From positions 1 to 10,569 of the forward strand of contig SLSH01000133.1 in the NCBI GenBank assembly GCA_007130555.1: a DNA stretch of 10,569 nt, in the 5' to 3' direction. This stretch comes from Bacteroidales bacterium (GTDB lineage: Bacteria; Bacteroidota; Bacteroidia; Bacteroidales; ML635J-15). This document shows, piece by piece, positions 6,002 to 10,569 of the stretch. Position numbers and translations under genes: made by a program. Below the pieces are notes generated by a model. That model had not been told where the DNA came from. It saw only the letters and a list, made by a program, of their open reading frames with translations, and did not search any database. The first letter of the stretch is position 1. Each line of letters starts with the position of its first letter.

Positions 6002-7147
6002 ATGAACATTGCCGTAAATACCAGATTGCTTCTTAAGAACAAACTCGAAGGTATCGGGTGGTTCAGCTATGAAACTTTAAAAAGAATTACAAGGGCGCAT
6101 CCGGAACACCGGTTTTTTTTTATTTTTGACAGAGAATATGATGATGATTTTATTTTTTCGGATAACATCACTCCCATTGTAGCAGGACCTCCTGCCAGAC
6201 ATCCAGTACTTTGGTTTTTATGGTTTGAATTTGTAATTCCTTCTATATTAAAAAAAATAAATGCAGACTTATTTGTATCACCCGACGGATATATTTCATT
6301 ACGAAGTAAAGTTCCGTCTATATCGGTTATCCATGATATAAATTTTGTGCATAATCCTCATCAGTTACCGGTTCTGGTAAGATGGTATTACAATTATTTT
6401 TTTAAAAAATATGCAGATAAAGCAATACGAATAGGTACAGTTTCGGAGTATTCCAAAAACGACATCCATAAAAGTTATGGTACAGATCTGAATAAAATAG
6501 ATGTATTTTATAACGGTTCAAATTCTATTTACAGTCCTGTTGACGATAATATCAAAAATCAAACAAAGCAAAAATATTCGGATTCGGAAAATTATTTCAT
6601 TTTTATCGGAGCTATAACTCCGAGAAAAAATGTACACGGTTTATTAAAATCATTTGAAATTTTTAAAACCGAAACAGGTTTAAAGCACAAGCTTATAATT
6701 GTCGGTAATGCGATGCACCTTACAAAAGAGGTTGACAAAATTTATAATTCGATGAATTATAAAGAAGATGTTGTTTTTACAGGCAGACTTGAGGGAAATC
6801 AGTTGCATTATCTGCTTGCTTCTGCTACTGCTTTGGTTTTCATTCCTTTTTTCGAAGGTTTTGGAATTCCTCTTGTTGAGGCAATGAGTTGCAATGTTCC
6901 TGTTATTTGTTCGGATAAAACTTCACTCCCCGAAGTAGTTGGAGATGCGGCGTTACAAACGGATCCCGACAATAATAAAAAAGTTGCGGAATTCATGAAA
7001 GGTATTGTTGAAAATAGTGATTTAAGAGAAAATCTTATCGAAAAAGGGAAAATCCGGAAAGAAAAATTCTCATGGGATATTTCGGCGGACAGATTTTGGG
7101 ATTGTATCGAAAAATCATTAACTCTGATAAAAAACAATAAATGTTAA
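6002..7147 (+). CDS. GT4-family glycosyltransferase
   Basis: The protein has 381 residues in two Rossmann-like halves (GT-B fold) with no strongly hydrophobic anchor. The N-terminal acceptor half includes NTRLLLKNKLEGIGWFSYE (6-24), where the glycine-rich GIG is typical, ISVIHDINFVHNP (107-119) and GTVSEYSKNDI (145-155). The C-terminal donor half includes FIGAITPRKNVHGLL (201-215, Arg208 and Lys209 expected to contact the donor phosphate) and VFTGRLEGNQLHYLLASA (258-275). The E-x7-E motif in FEGFGIPLVE (Glu285, Glu293) marks retaining group-1 (GT4) transferases of the mannosyl/glucosyl type. Donor and acceptor cannot be read from sequence. Its place 1 nt after kdsB suggests envelope glycan synthesis. 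Codons 38-40 lie in a run of nine T (6113-6121). The stop overlaps the rnhB start by 7 nt. Confidence 0.9.
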   Translation: MNIAVNTRLLLKNKLEGIGWFSYETLKRITRAHPEHRFFFIFDREYDDDFIFSDNITPIVAGPPARHPVLWFLWFEFVIPSILKKINADLFVSPDGYISLRSKVPSISVIHDINFVHNPHQLPVLVRWYYNYFFKKYADKAIRIGTVSEYSKNDIHKSYGTDLNKIDVFYNGSNSIYSPVDDNIKNQTKQKYSDSENYFIFIGAITPRKNVHGLLKSFEIFKTETGLKHKLIIVGNAMHLTKEVDKIYNSMNYKEDVVFTGRLEGNQLHYLLASATALVFIPFFEGFGIPLVEAMSCNVPVICSDKTSLPEVVGDAALQTDPDNNKKVAEFMKGIVENSDLRENLIEKGKIRKEKFSWDISADRFWDCIEKSLTLIKNNKC

Positions 7148-7737
7148 AACCATATTATAAGGCAAACACCATAGAAGCCGGATGCGATGAAGCAGGAAGA
7201 GGTTGTCTTGCAGGACCGGTATTTGCTGCCGCAGTAGTTTTACCACAGGATTATGAGAACAATTTACTTAATGATTCAAAAAAAATATCCGAAAAAAACA
7301 GAAATATCCTCCGGAAACAAATCGAAAATGATGCTATATCATTTGCCGTTGCAAATGTTGACAATAACGAAATTGATAAAATAAATATCCTTAATGCTTC
7401 TTTTAAAGCAATGCATATCGCCATAGATAATCTAAAAATCGTACCAGAATTATTACTGATTGACGGAAACAGATTTAAAAAATATAAAAATATTGAACAT
7501 AAATGCATAATCAAAGGAGATGGAATTTATGCATCTATCGCTGCCGCATCAATTCTGGCAAAAACGTACAGGGATGAATTTATGACAAATATTTCAAAAG
7601 AATTTCCCGAATACAACTGGGACAAAAACAAAGCCTACGCAACAAAGAAACATAAAGAAGCAATAAAAAACCATGGAGTAACCAAATACCACAGACTAAG
7701 TTTCAAATTAATGGATTTGCAGTTAAAATTGTTCTAA
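7141..7737 (+). CDS. rnhB: Ribonuclease HII
   Basis: This 198-residue cytoplasmic endonuclease cuts RNA in RNA-DNA hybrids and removes single ribonucleotides from DNA. Family marks are AGCDEAGRGCLAGPVFAAAV (13-32), with the acidic pair Asp16-Glu17 and the GRG motif, and LNDSKKISEKNR (43-54). LLIDGN (105-110) holds the third acidic residue, Asp108. KGDGIYASIAAASILAKTYRD (125-145) provides the fourth acidic position (Asp127 or Asp145). The C-terminal YNWDKNKAYATKKHKEAIKNHGVTKYHR region (158-185) is the usual substrate-gripping part, which rules out RNase HI. The ATG lies inside the last codons of the glycosyltransferase gene (7-nt overlap), implying translational coupling. No terminator is obvious after the stop. 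Confidence 0.96.
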   Translation: MLKPYYKANTIEAGCDEAGRGCLAGPVFAAAVVLPQDYENNLLNDSKKISEKNRNILRKQIENDAISFAVANVDNNEIDKINILNASFKAMHIAIDNLKIVPELLLIDGNRFKKYKNIEHKCIIKGDGIYASIAAASILAKTYRDEFMTNISKEFPEYNWDKNKAYATKKHKEAIKNHGVTKYHRLSFKLMDLQLKLF

Positions 7738-7772
7738 TCCGAATTAAAAATTTACAATTTCTTAACATTAGG

Positions 7773-7813
7773 AATAATAATAATAATAATCTTATTCTTT
7801 ATTATTGCAATAA
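7773..7813. repeat. (AAT)6 microsatellite and adjoining TTATTGCAATAA palindrome upstream of the phosphate transporter
   Basis: The 90-nt gap between rnhB and the Na/Pi transporter holds six perfect AAT units (7773-7790) and, slightly downstream, a perfect 12-nt palindrome TTATTGCAATAA (7802-7813). TATTATTG at 7800-7807 is a 7-of-8 match to TAnnTTTG, so the palindrome may overlap the promoter. The repeat lies where it could change promoter spacing. No stronger promoter or terminator signal is visible in the gap. Confidence 0.45.
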
Positions 7814-7827
7814 AAATATAAACCTAA

Positions 7828-9531
7828 ATGAATTACGGATTTTTTGATATTTTAACTCTAATTGGTTCATTGGTACTATTCCTTTTCGGAATGAAATTAA
7901 TGAGTGAGTCGCTACAAAAAGTTGCAGGGAATAATTTAAGAAAAATTCTGGCAGCAATGACATCAAACAGAGTTTTTGGTGTTTTAACGGGAATAGTTAC
8001 TACTGCCGCAGTGCAGTCTTCGTCTGCTACAACCGTTATGATTGTTAGTTTTGTAAATGCAGGATTACTCTCTTTAGTAGAAGCAATCGGTGTAATAATG
8101 GGAGCTAACATAGGTACAACAGTTACGGCATGGTTAATTTCATTAATAGGATTTAAAGTTGATATTAGTGTATTATCTCTTCCATTAATCGGACTTAGTT
8201 TTCCGCTTATATTTTCCAAAAATAATGTCAGAAAAGCTTGGGGAGAAGTATTAATGGGCTTTGCTTTACTATTTATCGGATTAGATTTATTAAAAAACTC
8301 TGTCCCCGATATTAATAGCAATCCTGATATTCTTGTATTTCTGCAATCATATACTGATTATGGATTCTTTAGCCTATTAATTTTTATGCTGATTGGAACT
8401 ATCCTGACTGTTATATTACAATCATCAAGTGCTTCAACCGCATTAACATTAGTATTATGTTATAATGGATGGATACCTTTTGATATGGCTGCGGCAATGA
8501 TACTTGGCGAAAATATCGGGACAACTATTACTGCAAATATAGCCGCAATTGTAGCAAATACATCTGCAAAAAGAGCTGCAATGGCTCACTTAATATTTAA
8601 CCTTATTGGTGTAATCTGGGTGCTACTTATTTTCAGCCCACTATTAAGACTTATCGGTAATATAACTGAAAATGTTAATGGCGCTTCTCCGTTCATTAGT
8701 GCCACTTCAATTCCGATAGCTCTGGCAATCTTTCATACTATATTTAACGTTTCAAATGCATTATTGCAAATATGGTTTGTTAAAAGCCTTGCTAATATTG
8801 TAACAAAAATCATTAAGAAAAAAGAAGGAGAAGAAGAAGAATTTAGTTTAAAATATCTTCATACAGGATTATTGAACACATCTGAGTTATCCATACTGCA
8901 AGCCCGAAAAGAAATTATTGAATATGGCAAACTAGCCCGAAAAATGTTTGATTATATTAGAAGGATGTACAAAGAAACCGATGAAAAGAAATTTAAAAAG
9001 ACTTTTGAAAAAGTAGAAAAAAGCGAAATTAAAATGGATGAACTGGAAGTTGAAATCGCGAATTATCTAACTGAAATTTCTGAAGGAGATTTAAGTATTA
9101 TCGGCTCAAGAGAAATAAGAACATTACTAAAAATAGCAGACAATATTGAAAGTCTTGCAGATTCATGTTTTAATATTGGTCGGGTTTTAAAAAGAAAAAG
9201 AAAACGTAAAATATGGTTTACTCCCGAACAAAGAAAAGACATAAACAATATGTTTAATCTGATAGAAAAATCTTATAAAATTACTCTTGAAGCATTAGAA
9301 GATTTAATGAACGAAAAAATAGATATTTCTGAAATGCTGGAAATTGAAAAAGAAATAAATGAATTCAGAAACTACCTAAGAAAGCAAAATTCAAAAAATA
9401 TTGCAGAAAACAAATATACTTATCAATCGAGTGTAATATATGTTGACTTATTTACTTTATGCGAAGTAATGGGAGACCATCTGATAAACATTGCCGAAGC
9501 ATTGGAAAAGGAAAAACTAAGATTAACGTAA
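7828..9531 (+). CDS. Na+/phosphate cotransporter family protein with C-terminal PhoU-like domain
   Basis: The 567-residue inner-membrane protein belongs to the NptA/YjbB-like (SLC34-related) sodium:phosphate symporter family. The membrane part (about 1-325) contains two inverted repeat units. Each carries the signature QSSS, in QSSSATT (63-69) and QSSSAST (198-204), and each is followed by a glycine-asparagine motif, GANIGTT (92-98) and GENIGTT (227-233). A charged linker, KKKEGEEEEF (330-339), leads to a mostly helical cytoplasmic domain (about 350-560) with PhoU-like heptads such as EIRTLLKIADNIESLADSCFNIG (429-451) and CEVMGDHLINIAEALE (545-560). Such fusions are common in bacterial members of the family, and the PhoU-like part may sense or regulate. 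The transported ion is inferred from the family. It is flanked by its own gap and by a convergent gene, so it is likely monocistronic. Confidence 0.94.
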   Translation: MNYGFFDILTLIGSLVLFLFGMKLMSESLQKVAGNNLRKILAAMTSNRVFGVLTGIVTTAAVQSSSATTVMIVSFVNAGLLSLVEAIGVIMGANIGTTVTAWLISLIGFKVDISVLSLPLIGLSFPLIFSKNNVRKAWGEVLMGFALLFIGLDLLKNSVPDINSNPDILVFLQSYTDYGFFSLLIFMLIGTILTVILQSSSASTALTLVLCYNGWIPFDMAAAMILGENIGTTITANIAAIVANTSAKRAAMAHLIFNLIGVIWVLLIFSPLLRLIGNITENVNGASPFISATSIPIALAIFHTIFNVSNALLQIWFVKSLANIVTKIIKKKEGEEEEFSLKYLHTGLLNTSELSILQARKEIIEYGKLARKMFDYIRRMYKETDEKKFKKTFEKVEKSEIKMDELEVEIANYLTEISEGDLSIIGSREIRTLLKIADNIESLADSCFNIGRVLKRKRKRKIWFTPEQRKDINNMFNLIEKSYKITLEALEDLMNEKIDISEMLEIEKEINEFRNYLRKQNSKNIAENKYTYQSSVIYVDLFTLCEVMGDHLINIAEALEKEKLRLT

Positions 9532-9545
9532 TTCTTGTTTAATTA

Positions 9546-10226
9546 TTAAAACTCCGTTTTACTTAAAGAACGAATTGCTTTTTCGATATTTTCAATATCA
9601 TTTTTTAAACTATTAATAAGTTTTTTATTATTAGAATATTCTTCACTTTCTTTTAATATTTCGAATTCTTGTTTTAAAACTATCAATTGCCTGTTAAATT
9701 CTTTTAACGGATCTTTATGCAGGTAAATTTCAAGAGTTTTTAACAGATTTTCTCCTCTCATGCTTCTGGCTACAATAATTCCTTCTTCGTCAATTAAAAA
9801 ATTTGCAGGAATACCTTTCACACCGTATTTAATTGCCGAAGCACAATTCCAATGTCTTAAATCGCTTACATGATACCATGGATCCATATTATTAATATTA
9901 ACGGCATTCTGCCATGATTCTTTACTTCTGTCCAAAGAAACGCTATAAATCGTAAACTCTTTTCCTATAGAAAATCGTTGGTCTTTATATTCATTATATG
10001 CTTTTACTTTAAAAGGATTTTCTATTCTGCACGGACCGCACCATGAAGCCCAGAAGTCAATCAGTACTACTTTCCCTCTTAATGAATAAAGGTTTATGCT
10101 GTCTCCGTTAAAACTTTCAAGTTTAATATCCGGAGCTATATCGCCTATATTTGTGCCGATATTTTGAGCCTTAGTAAAAAAAGTAATACTTAAAAAAAAT
10201 AAAGTTATTCCGATAAGTTTTTTCAT
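9546..10226 (-). CDS. Exported TlpA/ResA-like thioredoxin-fold protein with C-terminal helical extension
   Basis: The preferred start is the ATG at 10224-10226. It gives MKKLIGITLFFLSITFFTKA, a signal peptide with likely cleavage after Ala20 (TKA-QN). A longer open frame begins at 10271 but would overlap murA and bury the signal. The 226-residue protein has GDIAPDIKLESFNGD (28-42), the AhpC/TlpA entry, then VVLIDFWASWCGPCRIENPF (53-72) with redox cysteines Cys63 and Cys66. The cis-proline lies in GIPANFLIDEEG (138-149, Pro140). An extra cysteine, Cys128, lies in HWNCAS. Residues about 172-222 form a charged helical tail, probably coiled coil, not needed for the thioredoxin fold. It is expected in the periplasm as a thiol-disulfide oxidoreductase, with unknown partner. 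It starts 10 nt after the murA stop and ends 14 nt from the convergent transporter gene. Confidence 0.88.
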   Translation of the reverse strand: MKKLIGITLFFLSITFFTKAQNIGTNIGDIAPDIKLESFNGDSINLYSLRGKVVLIDFWASWCGPCRIENPFKVKAYNEYKDQRFSIGKEFTIYSVSLDRSKESWQNAVNINNMDPWYHVSDLRHWNCASAIKYGVKGIPANFLIDEEGIIVARSMRGENLLKTLEIYLHKDPLKEFNRQLIVLKQEFEILKESEEYSNNKKLINSLKNDIENIEKAIRSLSKTEF

Positions 10227-10236
10227 AAAAAATAAT

Positions 10237-10569
10237 TTAATCAATTCTTTCAATTTGTGCACCAACATCATTTAGTCTTCTATCAATTTGCTCGTAACCT
10301 CTGTCGATTTGTTCGATATTATGGATTGTGCTTATTCCTTCGGCACTCATTGCAGCTATAAGTAAAGCCATTCCTGCTCTGATATCGGGAGAATGCATTA
10401 CTGTAGCTCTCAGGCGAAATTTATTATCAAGTCCGATAACATTGGCTCTGTGCGGGTCGCATAAAATTATTTGTGCTCCCATATCAATGAGTTTGTCCAC
10501 AAAAAACAAACGACTTTCGAACATTTTTTGATGAATTAAAACACTCCCTTTTGCCTGAGTTGCAACAAC
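10237..10569 (-). CDS. murA: UDP-N-acetylglucosamine 1-carboxyvinyltransferase MurA, C-terminal part
   Basis: Only the last 110 residues are in the window, and the frame runs open through the right edge. MurA transfers enolpyruvate from PEP to UDP-GlcNAc, the first committed step of peptidoglycan synthesis in the cytoplasm. Recognisable pieces are GSVLIHQKMFESRLFFVDKL near the edge, then LIDMGAQIILCDPHRANV. SPDIRAGMALLIAAMSAEG corresponds to the conserved TDLRA...L...A.AEG stretch with the active-site arginine. The end, IEQIDRGYEQIDRRLNDVGAQIERI, is the standard MurA C-terminus (IDRGYE). The catalytic cysteine loop lies outside the window. The YEQID and IEQID repetition is normal for the family. 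The TlpA-like gene follows after 10 nt, suggesting cotranscription. Confidence 0.96.
   Translation of the reverse strand, partial: VVATQAKGSVLIHQKMFESRLFFVDKLIDMGAQIILCDPHRANVIGLDNKFRLRATVMHSPDIRAGMALLIAAMSAEGISTIHNIEQIDRGYEQIDRRLNDVGAQIERID

Noticed and set aside
6808..7137. Open frame of 109 codons on the minus strand
   Set aside because: It is opposite the donor-binding half of the GT4 transferase and has no recognisable domain.
7833..8321. Open frame of 162 codons on the minus strand
   Set aside because: It lies opposite the strongly conserved QSSS and GANIGTT repeats of the Na/Pi transporter. Its length is explained by the codon composition of the real gene.
10227..10271. Extended N-terminus for the TlpA-like protein
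   Set aside because: The extra 15 residues would overlap the end of murA and push the clear signal peptide away from the N-terminus. The internal ATG at 10226 is preferred.
1..10569. Search for a defence island, prophage, transposase or toxin-antitoxin pair
   Set aside because: Every gene is a recognisable metabolic, envelope or nucleic-acid housekeeping gene. No mobile-element protein, att-like direct repeats or abrupt composition change were seen.

Overview
The window looks like an ordinary chromosomal housekeeping segment from an AT-rich member of the Bacteroidota. The evidence is strongly A+T-rich, A/T-ending codon use, intergenic boxes matching the Bacteroidota -7 promoter consensus TAnnTTTG, few Shine-Dalgarno sequences, and gene types typical of a Gram-negative cell with lipopolysaccharide (kdsB) and periplasmic TlpA-like thiol proteins. 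I cannot name a genus from sequence alone. Ten complete genes and two edge-truncated genes fill nearly the whole window, and no stretch over 300 bases lacks a gene.

Left part (1-3547): prmC (release-factor glutamine methyltransferase, cut by the left edge) runs leftward. It is divergent from a rightward group made of a short, ACT-less D-2-hydroxyacid dehydrogenase of the serA type, a DUF2148 cysteine-motif protein 11 nt behind it, and kbl (glycine C-acetyltransferase), which probably has its own promoter. The group suggests serine/glycine/threonine metabolism. It ends at a clear intrinsic terminator.

Middle (3548-5250): between the convergent kbl and rpiB ends lies a roughly 73-nt imperfect palindrome that looks like a dispersed, MITE/REP-like element. 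Leftward from the next divergent promoter region run a polytopic flippase-like membrane protein (YbhN/LPG-synthase-TM family, probably GTG start) and rpiB (ribose-5-phosphate isomerase B), 10 nt apart.

Right-middle (5251-7737): kdsB (CMP-Kdo synthesis), a GT4 glycosyltransferase and rnhB (RNase HII) form a very tight operon, with a 1-nt gap and a 7-nt overlap. The first two suit outer-membrane glycan assembly.

Right (7738-10569): a monocistronic-looking Na/Pi cotransporter with a fused PhoU-like cytoplasmic domain runs rightward and converges on a leftward murA -> TlpA-like pair. murA is cut by the right edge and only its C-terminal 110 residues are visible.

I found no convincing undescribed system. 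The points most worth a second look are the palindromic element, the serA-DUF2148-kbl neighbourhood, and the exported thioredoxin-like protein coupled to murA.
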